Shown: piece by piece, positions 15,080 through 22,288 of the stretch
How the letters are laid out: every line of letters starts with the position of its first letter
Position numbering within the stretch: position 1 is the first letter of the stretch
Assembly (NCBI GenBank): GCA_034666965.1
Contig: JAXDKT010000178.1
Span: 1-23,258, forward strand
Reading direction: 5' to 3'
Length of the DNA: 23,258 bases
From: Chersky-267 sp034666965
Lineage (GTDB): Bacteria > Chloroflexota > Limnocylindria > Limnocylindrales > CSP1-4
Notes under the pieces: model-generated
Database searches by the model: none
What the model was told of the DNA's origin: nothing
Seen by the model: only the letters and a program-made list of their open reading frames with translations
Program-made: the position numbers and the translations under genes

Positions 15080-16564
15080 ATGCCCCGGATCGGGACCCGC
15101 CTGGTCGGCCGCTATCGGCTCCTGGCCCGGATCGGGTCCGGTGGGTTCGCCACCGTCTATCGCGCTCGCGACGTTCGCCTGGTTCGGGACGTCGCGGTCA
15201 AGATCCTGCTGCCCAATCACGTCAGTGACCCGGTCCTGGCCGCCCGGTTCGACCGCGAGGCTCGGGCGCTGGCGGCCGTCAGCCACCCCAACGTCGTCGC
15301 CATCCACGACGTCGGGCCGGACGCCTCGGCGGCGGGAGTCGATCCGTTCCTGGTCATGGACCTGTGTGCCGATGGCTCCCTGGCCGACCGGCTGGCGGCG
15401 TCGGAGCTGGGCACCCTCCCGCCCGAGGAGCTCATCCCGATCCTGGTCGACGTCGCGGCAGGACTCGACGCGCTCCACCTGCGCGGGATCGTCCACCGCG
15501 ACCTCAAGCCGTCAAACATCCTGCTCGGCGACGGACGCGCCCGGATCGCCGACCTGGGCATCGCGCTGGCCGAGCCGAGCGACCTTACGGTGCCCGAAAC
15601 GACGGTCGGGACGCTGGCCTACCTCGCCCCCGAACAGCTCGCCGGGCAACCGGCCTCACCGGCCAGTGACGTCCACGGCCTTGCGGTCGTCGCCTTCCTG
15701 GGCTTGACCGGGAGCCTGCCCCGGCCGGCGGCCAACCTGGCCGAGATCGTCGCGGCGAGCCGCCTCGCTCCGCCGCTGCTCTCCCAGGTCGCACCCGCGC
15801 TCGGGACTGCCTACGACCAGCACGTCGCCGCCGGCCTGGCCCGATCGCCGGCAGACCGTCCCACGGCGGCCCAGCTGGGTGCCGGGCTCCGTGCCGCGCT
15901 GCGGGCCAGCCGTCACGCGCCGCCGCCCAGACCCCGGGCTGCCACGGCCGCCGCCGGCGCCGGCGCGGCCATCGAGGGCGACGCTCCGACGGTCCGCTCG
16001 GTGGCGGTCCCGGCGCGCCGCGAAGCCGACCGCACCCCCCGACGCCTGATCGGGCTGGTCGCCCTCGAGGCGCTCCTGGTGGTGGTCGTGGGCGCCTGGG
16101 TGCTGGCCGCGCTCCTCGGACCGGGGCGGGCCGGACCCGGTCCGACGGGGAGCGGACCGGCCATTCCCGCCGGCACGTCGTCGCCGACCCCGGCACCGAC
16201 TCCCAGCCCGACGCCGACGCCCTCGGCGACGCCATCCCCGACACCCAGCCCAACGCCCACACCGAGCCCCGATCCCATGGCCAGGGCGATCTCGGCCTCG
16301 GCCGCCGCGCGGAGTGCGGTCGAGGACGCGGCCGACCACGATGCGCTCAAGGCCAAGGAGGCCCGCGACCTCGAATCGCGTCTCGACCGCTTCGACCAGG
16401 CGGTCGACGACGGCGACGCCCAGCAGGCCCGACGCGAGGCCGAGCGGTTCGCGGGCGCGGTCGACGACCGGCTCCGCCATGACGGGTTCCCGGAGGAGGA
16501 CGCGGCCCGACTGCGCTCGGCCGCCGACGACCTCGTCGCCGCGGCGGCGGCGCTCCCGGACTGA
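15080..16564 (+). CDS. Membrane-anchored Ser/Thr protein kinase with a Pro-Thr linker
   Basis: This 494-residue Hanks-type kinase has the glycine loop IGSGGFATVY at 18-27, K41, E60, the catalytic loop HRDLKPSN at 139-146, DLG (usual DFG) at 158-160 and APEQ at 183-186. The kinase domain ends near 275. The helix usually reading DVWSLG has DVHGLA (197-202). One transmembrane helix spans about 323-346 (LIGLVALEALLVVVVGAWVLAALL). It is followed by a Ser/Pro/Thr repeat (368-399) and a charged, mostly helical extracytoplasmic domain of about 95 residues (EDAADHDALKAKEARDLESRLDRFDQ). No PASTA repeats are present, so the outer domain is not the muropeptide sensor of PknB. The signal is unknown. The gene starts at ATG 15080, divergent from the MetE-fold gene, and is followed by a two-component system. 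Confidence 0.92.
   Translation: MPRIGTRLVGRYRLLARIGSGGFATVYRARDVRLVRDVAVKILLPNHVSDPVLAARFDREARALAAVSHPNVVAIHDVGPDASAAGVDPFLVMDLCADGSLADRLAASELGTLPPEELIPILVDVAAGLDALHLRGIVHRDLKPSNILLGDGRARIADLGIALAEPSDLTVPETTVGTLAYLAPEQLAGQPASPASDVHGLAVVAFLGLTGSLPRPAANLAEIVAASRLAPPLLSQVAPALGTAYDQHVAAGLARSPADRPTAAQLGAGLRAALRASRHAPPPRPRAATAAAGAGAAIEGDAPTVRSVAVPARREADRTPRRLIGLVALEALLVVVVGAWVLAALLGPGRAGPGPTGSGPAIPAGTSSPTPAPTPSPTPTPSATPSPTPSPTPTPSPDPMARAISASAAARSAVEDAADHDALKAKEARDLESRLDRFDQAVDDGDAQQARREAERFAGAVDDRLRHDGFPEEDAARLRSAADDLVAAAAALPD
16181..16276 (+). repeat. Pro/Thr/Ser low-complexity tract in the kinase
   Basis: About 96 nt encode an alternating Ser-Pro-Thr-Pro run (residues 368-399 of the kinase). It is a flexible spacer of the type that crosses or extends into the cell envelope, and a likely place for length variation. 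Confidence 0.8.
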
Positions 16565-16616
16565 CCGCCCCACGCTCCGTCCGGGCCCCCGTCCGACCCT
16601 CCCCGGGATCGGCCGT

Positions 16617-16632
16617 CTTACCTTCCGCTTAC
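16617..16632 (+). promoter_or_regulatory. OmpR/PhoP-type direct repeat upstream of the response regulator
   Basis: CTTAC occurs at 16617-16621 and again at 16628-16632, a period of 11 bp. This is the spacing that tandem OmpR/PhoB-family regulators use on one face of DNA. The repeat is centred about 52 bp upstream of the response regulator start, where an activator would sit. Autoregulation is inference. Confidence 0.4.
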
Positions 16633-16663
16633 ATGAGCCGCGACCGGAGCCTGACCGGCCAGC

Positions 16664-16669
16664 TATCCT
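16664..16669 (+). promoter_or_regulatory. Candidate -10 of a leaderless response regulator transcript
   Basis: TATCCT lies 7 nt before the ATG at 16677, and no Shine-Dalgarno precedes the start. Confidence 0.5.
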
Positions 16670-16676
16670 CGGCCGG

Positions 16677-17405
16677 ATGAAGACCATCCTGGTCATCGAC
16701 GACGAGCGGAACATCGTCGAGCTGCTCCGGCTGTACCTCGAGAAGGAAGGCTGGGCGGTGATTGCCGCCGGCGACGGGGAGAGCGGGCTCGAGCTCCACC
16801 GGCGGCACGAGCCCGACCTGATCATCCTCGACGTGATGCTCCCCCGGCTCGACGGCCTGGAGGTCTGCCGCGAGGTCCGTCGTCGGGGCGACACGCCGAT
16901 CCTGATGCTCACCGCCCGCGACGATGACGTCGATTCGATCGTCGGCCTCGAGCTCGGCGCCGACGACTACGTGACCAAGCCGTTCAACCCGCGGGCGCTG
17001 GTGGCCCGGGTGAAGGCGATCCTGCGCCGGACGTCCGGGACGGCGCGCGCCGGCCGGCCGATCGAGGTCGGCACGCTCAGGATGGATCCGCGCCGGCGGG
17101 AAGCGACCGTGGGCGCGCGCCAGCTCGAGCTCCGCGCCCGCGAGTTCGACCTGCTGGCGGCGCTGGCCCGCGATCCCGGGGTGGTGCTCACCCGCGACGC
17201 ACTGCTCGAGGGAGTGTGGGGCACCGACTTCCCGGGCGAGACCCGGACCGTCGATGTCCACGTCGCCGAGGTCCGTCGCAAGCTGGCCGATGACGGTCCC
17301 CGGATCGAGACCGTTCGGGGCCTGGGCTATCGCCTTTTGCCACCGGTCCGCGAGCCGATCCCCTCGGGTCCGGAGACCGAGCGGGCCGCTGACCCGGGCG
17401 GCTGA
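16677..17405 (+). CDS. OmpR/PhoB-family response regulator
   Basis: This 242-residue two-component regulator has the receiver acidic pair D8/D9, phospho-acceptor D52 (LIILDVMLPRLDG), T79 and K101 (YVTKPF), all intact. A winged-helix output domain occupies about 130-228, with LRAREFDLLAALARDPG, RTVDVHVAEVRRKL and IETVRGLGYRL as its classical strands and recognition helix. ATG at 16677 is chosen because MKTILVIDDE is the exact family start; the TATCCT just upstream suggests a leaderless mRNA. It is followed 5 nt later by its histidine kinase, forming a two-gene operon. The direct repeat at 16617-16632 suggests that it controls itself. The target genes are unknown. The C-terminal 15 residues are a short Pro/Gly-rich extension. 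Confidence 0.95.
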   Translation: MKTILVIDDERNIVELLRLYLEKEGWAVIAAGDGESGLELHRRHEPDLIILDVMLPRLDGLEVCREVRRRGDTPILMLTARDDDVDSIVGLELGADDYVTKPFNPRALVARVKAILRRTSGTARAGRPIEVGTLRMDPRRREATVGARQLELRAREFDLLAALARDPGVVLTRDALLEGVWGTDFPGETRTVDVHVAEVRRKLADDGPRIETVRGLGYRLLPPVREPIPSGPETERAADPGG

Positions 17406-17410
17406 CGCCG

Positions 17411-18853
17411 GTGGTCCATCGCCTCAGCGCGCGCATCGCCCTGGCCTTCGCGGCCGTGGCGGTGATCACCCTGGTCGCGGTCGGCGCCACGCTGTTCGTG
17501 GCCCTCCGCTCGCTCCACGCGGAGGCCACGACGTCGGCCCTGGCCCAGACCACCCAGCCACTGGTCTTCCAGTTCCGGGCGGCGGTCCTCGCCAGCGACC
17601 TGCGTCAGGTCCTGGCCGACCTGCGCGAGGCGGTGGTCGCCGACGGCGTCTCGGTCGAGCTGCTGATGGCCGACGGACGGGTCACCGACCTGGGCGCCGC
17701 CGGCGTCACCATCGCGCGGTTCCCGATCGAGCCGACGGCCGGTCGCGGCCATGTCGACACAGGCTCGATCGAAGGGCCCGACGGAAGGCCCTATCTGTTC
17801 GCGGCGACGACGCTGCGCGGGCCCAACGCCGCCGGGCCGCGGGCAATCGTCCTGTTCGTGCCCGACACGTCCGGTGCCGAGGCGCTCCGCGATCTGACCC
17901 GGACCCTGCCGGCCGTGGTCGTCCTGGTCCTGCTGGCCGGCGCCCCAATCGCCTATGTCCTGGCCCGCTCGGTGACGGGTCCGCTCCGGCGGCTGGCCGC
18001 GGCCAGCGCGGATCTGCCCAGCGGCGATCCTCAGCCGCTCCCGCTCGAGGGTCCGACCGAGGTCCGCGACCTGACCGAACGGTTCAACGCGATGGCCGCC
18101 GAGCTGACCGAGACGCGCCGCCGCGAGTCACGCCTGCTGGCCGATCTCCGCCACGATCTGCGCACCCCGCTCACGGTCATCGGCGGGTTCGCCGCCGCGC
18201 TGGCCGATGGCACGGCGGTAGGTCAGGACGCCGCGACGGCCGCCCGGGCGATCGCGGAGGAGGCCGCCCGGCTGGAGCGGCTCGTGGCCGAGCTCGAGGC
18301 GCTCGAGCGCCTGCGCGACGGCGCGGCGGGCCTGCGACCGGAACGCCTCGAGGCCGACGCCCTGATCGACGAGACGGTCGCCCGGTTCGCTCCGACGGCC
18401 GCGGCGGCCGGGATCGAGCTGACCGCGGTGCGTGACGAATCGGCCAGCGGGCACGAGCTCAGCTTCGCGGCGGACCGCCTGGCCGTCGAACGGATCCTGG
18501 GCAACCTCGTGGCCAACGCCATGGCGGCGTCTGGCGGCCCGGGTGGGCACGTCTGGCTGGCGGCGCGGTCCGTCGCCACGGCCGGCCCGGCCGGCCCGGC
18601 CGGCGTTCCGAGCGTCGTCCTGAGCGTCACCGACGATGGCCCGGGCTTCCCGCCGGGCGACGTCGAGCGGGCCTTCCAGCGCTTCTACCGCGGGGACCCC
18701 AGCCGGAGTGGCTCAGGAACCGGCCTCGGCCTGGCGATCGTGCGCGAGCTCGCCCGGGCCCACGGCGGCGAGGCCGTGGCCGAGAACGTCGCCCCCCGCG
18801 GGGCGCGTCTCAGCGTGATCCTGCCCCAGACACCCCGGCCGCCAGGGGCCTGA
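17411..18853 (+). CDS. Membrane sensor histidine kinase with HAMP domain
   Basis: This 480-residue kinase pairs with the preceding response regulator. It has a transmembrane helix at about 9-32, an extracytoplasmic sensing segment of about 130 residues without a recognised fold, and a second helix at about 167-187. HAMP follows (about 188-240), then the H box LRHDLRTPLTVIGGF with H248. The N box has N365 and N369 (RILGNLVANAMAAS), and VTDDGPGF (407-413), FQRFYRGD and GTGLGLAIV (436-444) complete the ATPase domain. The H box has Arg-His-Asp where most kinases have Ser-His-Glu, which is common in actinobacterial and chloroflexotal proteins. The start is GTG at 17411, 5 nt after the regulator stop. 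Its 3' end overlaps the convergent rhomboid gene by 44 nt. Confidence 0.93.
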   Translation: MVHRLSARIALAFAAVAVITLVAVGATLFVALRSLHAEATTSALAQTTQPLVFQFRAAVLASDLRQVLADLREAVVADGVSVELLMADGRVTDLGAAGVTIARFPIEPTAGRGHVDTGSIEGPDGRPYLFAATTLRGPNAAGPRAIVLFVPDTSGAEALRDLTRTLPAVVVLVLLAGAPIAYVLARSVTGPLRRLAAASADLPSGDPQPLPLEGPTEVRDLTERFNAMAAELTETRRRESRLLADLRHDLRTPLTVIGGFAAALADGTAVGQDAATAARAIAEEAARLERLVAELEALERLRDGAAGLRPERLEADALIDETVARFAPTAAAAGIELTAVRDESASGHELSFAADRLAVERILGNLVANAMAASGGPGGHVWLAARSVATAGPAGPAGVPSVVLSVTDDGPGFPPGDVERAFQRFYRGDPSRSGSGTGLGLAIVRELARAHGGEAVAENVAPRGARLSVILPQTPRPPGA

Positions 18854-20105
18854 GCGCCAGCTCCGGCAGCCCACCGGTCGACCGGGCACGCTCGGTCGCG
18901 ATCCCGACCGCCACGACGATCACCGTCAGCAGGGCGACGATGGCCAGGAAACGGACGAGCGTGACCACCCGTCGATCGGACGACTCCGCGGCCATGCCCG
19001 CCGGCGTGCCGGCGGGCATCTGCCACAGGTCACGGACCGAGCGAACGTTGCCCGGCACCAGGATGAAGCCCAGCCACAGCCCGGCGGCGAGACCGCCGAG
19101 ATGAGCACCGATGTCGACATTGCCGCCGACGCTGTTGAAGCCGACGTTGAGGATCAGGTTGAGGACGACGATCGTGCCCACCTGGCTGACAAGCCTGCGC
19201 GACTGTCGGTCGAGGATCGGGTCGTGGATGCGCGTTGCCGCCAGCACGACCCCGAAGAGCCCGAAGATCGCTCCGGAGGCGCCCACCGAGGGCACCCCGG
19301 CGCCGAAGACGAGGCTGGCCGCCGAGCCGGACAGGGCGCACAGGAGGTACATCAGCCCGAACAGCTTCCAGCCGTAGATTCGTTCGACGATCGGTCCGAC
19401 GAGATAGAGCGCATACATGTTGAGGGCCAGGTGCAGCGGGCCGGCGTGGACCAGGGTCACCGTCAGCAAGCGCCACCATTCGCCCGCCGCAACGGCCGAC
19501 CGGTCGAGGCCCAGGGCACCCACGATGTCGAACCGGGGCTCCACGTCGGCCGCCAGCGAGACGATCACCGTGAGCCCCACGATGAGGTACGTCAGCGGGA
19601 TCGGCAGCCCGGTCTGGCGCCGACTCTTCGCGAAGTAGCGCCGGGCGCCACGCGGGTCACCGGTCTCCTTGGCCAGCCAGCCCAGCCGAGACGCGATCTC
19701 GGGCTTGTCCTCGGGCGGGGCTCGCCGGTCGGCCTCGCGATAGGCGCCGACCGCGTCCACGAGCTTCCCCGAGCGGACGAGCTCCGCGGCGATCTGGCGC
19801 CAGGCCGGATAGGCGCTGGGCGTCTCACCCAGCTTGAGCACCTCGCGCCAAGTGGCCAGGGCCTGGTCGTCGCGATCGAGCCGGTACAGCGCGTTGCCGA
19901 GGCCCAGGATCGCCGCGGCGGTGATCGTCGGGTCGTCGAAGCCGATCACGCGCTGGTAGTAGCCCGCGGCGGCGTCGAAGTCACCCGCCGCCAGGAGCCG
20001 GTCCGCGATCGACAGGTAGGCCACGGCGGTGTCGCGATCGAGCGGGCCGGAGATGCGCGGATCCCGAGCGGGGCTGATGTCGAGATCCGGGCCGGTGGGG
20101 TCCAT
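18810..20105 (-). CDS. Rhomboid intramembrane serine protease with N-terminal TPR-like domain
   Basis: This 431-residue protein has a cytoplasmic TPR-like region (about 25-165, DRLLAAGDFDAAAGYYQRVIG and similar helices). A six-helix rhomboid core follows (about 168-352). The catalytic pair is S277 in GASGAIFG and H335 in GAHLGG. The HxxxxHxxxN motif, H220/H225/N229 (HAGPLHLALN), forms the oxyanion region. An extra hydrophobic helix (RFLAIVALLTVIVVAVGIA) occurs near the C-terminus. Rhomboids cleave single-pass membrane proteins inside the bilayer, and the TPR domain may select substrates. The Ser/Thr kinase and the anti-sigma protein in this window are single-pass proteins and thus conceivable targets, but nothing here proves it. 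ATG at 20105 has TAGAGT 7 nt upstream. It is convergent with the histidine kinase and divergent from the SRAP gene. Confidence 0.92.
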   Translation of the reverse strand: MDPTGPDLDISPARDPRISGPLDRDTAVAYLSIADRLLAAGDFDAAAGYYQRVIGFDDPTITAAAILGLGNALYRLDRDDQALATWREVLKLGETPSAYPAWRQIAAELVRSGKLVDAVGAYREADRRAPPEDKPEIASRLGWLAKETGDPRGARRYFAKSRRQTGLPIPLTYLIVGLTVIVSLAADVEPRFDIVGALGLDRSAVAAGEWWRLLTVTLVHAGPLHLALNMYALYLVGPIVERIYGWKLFGLMYLLCALSGSAASLVFGAGVPSVGASGAIFGLFGVVLAATRIHDPILDRQSRRLVSQVGTIVVLNLILNVGFNSVGGNVDIGAHLGGLAAGLWLGFILVPGNVRSVRDLWQMPAGTPAGMAAESSDRRVVTLVRFLAIVALLTVIVVAVGIATERARSTGGLPELALRPLAAGVSGAGSR

Positions 20106-20112
20106 CGCGCCG

Positions 20113-20131
20113 ACTCTAGCAAGGTTACGAT
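20113..20131. promoter_or_regulatory. Back-to-back -10 elements of the rhomboid and SRAP genes
   Basis: Only 32 nt separate the two divergent start codons. TAGAGT (minus, 20118-20113) is 7 nt before the rhomboid ATG, and TACGAT (plus, 20126-20131) is 6 nt before the SRAP ATG. Only 7 nt lie between the two hexamers. Both transcripts would be leaderless, and RNA polymerase could hardly occupy both promoters at once. Confidence 0.5.
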
Positions 20132-20137
20132 CGGATC

Positions 20138-20812
20138 ATGTGCGGACGTTTTGCCCAGCAGCGGCCCACGGCCGAGCTGGCCGCTCTGTTCGAGGCCGAG
20201 CCGCTGCTCGACGATCCAGGCGAGCGCTTCAATCTGGCGCCGACGGATCCGGCCACCGTGGTCGTCGAGCGTGGCGACCGGCGAGCGCTGACCAGCTACG
20301 CCTGGGGCCTGATCCCGCCCTGGGAGACCGATCCGCGCCGCGCCGCCCGACGGATCAACGCGCGAGCCGAGACGGTGGCCAGCAGCGGCGCCTTCCGGGA
20401 CAGCTTCCGGCGCCGGCGTTGCATCGTCCCCGCCGACGGCTTCTACGAATGGCAGCGCGACGGGTCGACCCGGCGGCCGTACTTCATCCATCGCGGCGAC
20501 GGGGCGCCGCTGGCCCTGGCCGGTCTGTGGTCGGGATGGCGGGACCCTGAAACCGAGACGGTCCGGCGGACGTTCACGATCATCACCACCGGTCCCAACC
20601 GGGCGCTCGCCGGACTCCACGACCGGATGCCGGCCATCCTCGAGCCATCCGCCTGGAGCCTGTGGCTGGACCCCACGACCGAGGACGTCGGCGAGCTGCA
20701 CGGCCTGCTCCGGCCGGCGCCCGAGGAGGCCCTCGAGATCGTGGCGGTCGGCCAGCTCGTCAACAACGTCCGCAACGACGGGCCCGAGCTCATCCGGCCG
20801 CTCGCGGGCTGA
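20138..20812 (+). CDS. SRAP-domain protein (HMCES/YedK family), abasic-site crosslinker
   Basis: This 224-residue protein of the SRAP family covalently shields abasic sites in single-stranded DNA through a thiazolidine link to its Cys2. The protein begins MCGRFAQQ, so Cys2 follows the Met that must be removed, which fixes the start at 20138. Other family residues are N32 (FNLAPT), RINARAE at 72-78, CIVPADGFYEWQ at 95-106 with E104, and H161 in HDRMPAIL. All expected active-site elements are present and the length is normal. It stands alone, divergent from the rhomboid gene and convergent with the PfkB-like gene, 9 nt from that gene's end. No association with an SOS operator is visible. Confidence 0.95.
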   Translation: MCGRFAQQRPTAELAALFEAEPLLDDPGERFNLAPTDPATVVVERGDRRALTSYAWGLIPPWETDPRRAARRINARAETVASSGAFRDSFRRRRCIVPADGFYEWQRDGSTRRPYFIHRGDGAPLALAGLWSGWRDPETETVRRTFTIITTGPNRALAGLHDRMPAILEPSAWSLWLDPTTEDVGELHGLLRPAPEEALEIVAVGQLVNNVRNDGPELIRPLAG

Positions 20813-20821
20813 CGCCGCGGA

Positions 20822-21484
20822 TCAGCCTTCGGCGCGCTGCCAGCCCTCTTCAGCGACCGCCGCCTCGAGCGCTCCGCCGGGCTCGACACCCGCGTCGAGC
20901 GCGGCGGCGAAGCGGCCAACGGTCCGGGCGAAGACGCCGTCGGGATCCGACCCCGGCGCCTCGATGACGATCGCCTCGGCCGGCGCCGGTCCGGGCGTCC
21001 CCTCGGGGGCGAGGACGACCAGGGTCGCCCCGGCATACGCGGCCGCCGCGGCCACGATCTCGAGCGACGATGACTCGAGGGCTTCCGCGACGACGACGAC
21101 CGAGAACCCGTCCAGGTAGCGCAAGGCCAGATCCAGGTCGCCGCCATCGAGCGTCGCCGAACCGGGCGGGCCGAGCGAGCTCCAAGTGGTGTCGGGTGAG
21201 TCGCCCGGATCGGCCAGCAGGTCCGCGTCCGCCTCCTCGTCGGAGGGCACCAGCGCGGTCGAGTGGACCGCGTCGCGCCGGGTCGCGACGTGTCCGATTC
21301 CCGCCCCGGCCAGGGCGAGCAGAATGGCCTCGCCCGACGGATCCTCGCCGACCCGACCGACCAGCTGGACCTCTCGGCCGGCGTCGCGGGCGGCCAGGGC
21401 GATCCCGGCCGCCAGCCCGGCGGCTTGAGGCGGACGCTCGGCAGCCGCCGGTCGGAGACGCGCGGAGCCGATGACGACGATCAC
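20822..21484 (-). CDS. Reduced PfkB/ribokinase-like protein
   Basis: This 220-residue protein has a recognisable PfkB-family N-terminal half. QAAGLAAGIALAARDAGREVQLVGRVGEDPSGEAILLALAGAGI (about 20-63) is the glycine-rich substrate side with the GxDxxG-type turn. Family members are usually about 300 residues. Here the lid region is short and the catalytic signature (D/N)TxGAGD near the end is replaced by EAPGSDPDGVFARTVGRFAAAL. The catalytic Asp and anion hole therefore look degenerate. It may be a non-catalytic or very divergent sugar/nucleoside kinase. The start is GTG at 21484, giving MIVVIGSARL, with TACCCT 6 nt upstream; an in-frame extension to 21527 is not family-like. It lies 75 nt downstream of the anti-sigma gene. 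Confidence 0.65.
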   Translation of the reverse strand: MIVVIGSARLRPAAAERPPQAAGLAAGIALAARDAGREVQLVGRVGEDPSGEAILLALAGAGIGHVATRRDAVHSTALVPSDEEADADLLADPGDSPDTTWSSLGPPGSATLDGGDLDLALRYLDGFSVVVVAEALESSSLEIVAAAAAYAGATLVVLAPEGTPGPAPAEAIVIEAPGSDPDGVFARTVGRFAAALDAGVEPGGALEAAVAEEGWQRAEG

Positions 21485-21490
21485 TCGCTG

Positions 21491-21496
21491 AGGGTA
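21491..21496 (-). promoter_or_regulatory. Candidate -10 of a leaderless PfkB-like transcript
   Basis: TACCCT on the minus strand is 6 nt before the GTG start at 21484. No ribosome-binding site is visible between them. Confidence 0.4.
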
Positions 21497-21559
21497 GCGC
21501 TCCAGAGACCCAGGCGGCCCCGCCACCACGCCGATTCGGACCGGGATCGTGCCTCCGGG

Positions 21560-22288
21560 TCAGCCGTCGCCGCTGCTGTCGTCGCCGCCACCGCCACCGC
21601 CGCCACCACCGCCGCCGCCACCGCCGCCACCGCTGCCGCCACCGCTGCCGCCACCGCCGCCACCACCACCACCACCTCCGTGGTCGTCGGTCTCGGCCGC
21701 TTCGGGGGTCTCAGACGGCTCGGGCTTGCCGGTCGCCCGCGGGGTCTTGTTCGGGCCGGTCGCCTCCGCTGTCTCGGTCGGCTCCGGGGTCTCACTCGGG
21801 GCCGGGCTCAGCGTCGGTCCATCGCTCGGCACGGGACTCGGAGTCGGCTGGATCGCCGGCGCGGGCTGGGTGGCATTCGGGCCGCTGGGGGCCGGTCCGA
21901 GAAGTCGAGCGGCACCGATTGCCGCCGCGCCACCCAGCGATCCGACGGCCAGGAGGACGACCAGCACGAACGCCAGCGCCTGGGCGCGGACGGCCAGGGG
22001 ATAGTGACCGCTGAACGTGATCCGCCAGTTGTCGCCGAGCGCCGCGAGCATTGCCCGGACGCGGCCGCGTCGGAGGGCCAGACCTGCCGCCACGGCCGGT
22101 TGCGGTCGCGGCTGGGCGATCACCGCGGCCATGACTCCGTTGACGAAGGCTTCGGACGGATGGACGTCGGCGGCGCCCAGATGGCTCTCGAGCTCGCGAG
22201 CGATCGCCAGCGACTCGGCCAGCTCGGCCGTCGTCGGCTGGACGGCATCGGCGCCGGTCAGCTCGCCCGGATGGAATGAGTGGCCCAT
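21560..22288 (-). CDS. Putative single-pass anti-sigma factor with a poly-Gly tail
   Basis: This 242-residue protein has a cytoplasmic N-terminal region of about 100 residues (AELAESLAIARELESHLGAADVHPSEAFVNGVMAAVIAQP). One transmembrane helix follows (about 104-130, ALAFVLVVLLAVGSLGGAAAIGAARLL). Then comes an extracytoplasmic Pro/Thr/Ser/Glu-rich segment (136-200) and 30 Gly among 32 residues (204-235), closing with DDSSGDG. No zinc-binding HxxxCxxC anti-sigma motif is present. The role is inferred from position: its ATG overlaps the sigma factor stop (TGATG), the usual layout of an ECF sigma and its membrane-bound antagonist. A GTG one codon earlier is an alternative start. The tail may anchor in, or extend through, the envelope. 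A rhomboid or other protease could release the sigma factor, but that is speculative. Confidence 0.65.
   Translation of the reverse strand: MGHSFHPGELTGADAVQPTTAELAESLAIARELESHLGAADVHPSEAFVNGVMAAVIAQPRPQPAVAAGLALRRGRVRAMLAALGDNWRITFSGHYPLAVRAQALAFVLVVLLAVGSLGGAAAIGAARLLGPAPSGPNATQPAPAIQPTPSPVPSDGPTLSPAPSETPEPTETAEATGPNKTPRATGKPEPSETPEAAETDDHGGGGGGGGGGGSGGGSGGGGGGGGGGGGGGGGDDSSGDG
21584..21679 (-). repeat. Glycine-codon repeat in the anti-sigma gene
   Basis: About 96 nt of GGN codons (GGC and GGT, with two interrupting AGC) encode the poly-Gly tail. The trinucleotide-like composition makes slippage and strain-to-strain length changes likely. It is also a place where assembly errors can occur. 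Confidence 0.85.

Noticed and set aside
14042..15496. 484-residue version of the MetE-fold gene
   Set aside because: The extension reads antisense through the kinase catalytic core. The family-like sequence starts at MAYDRSMFAT.
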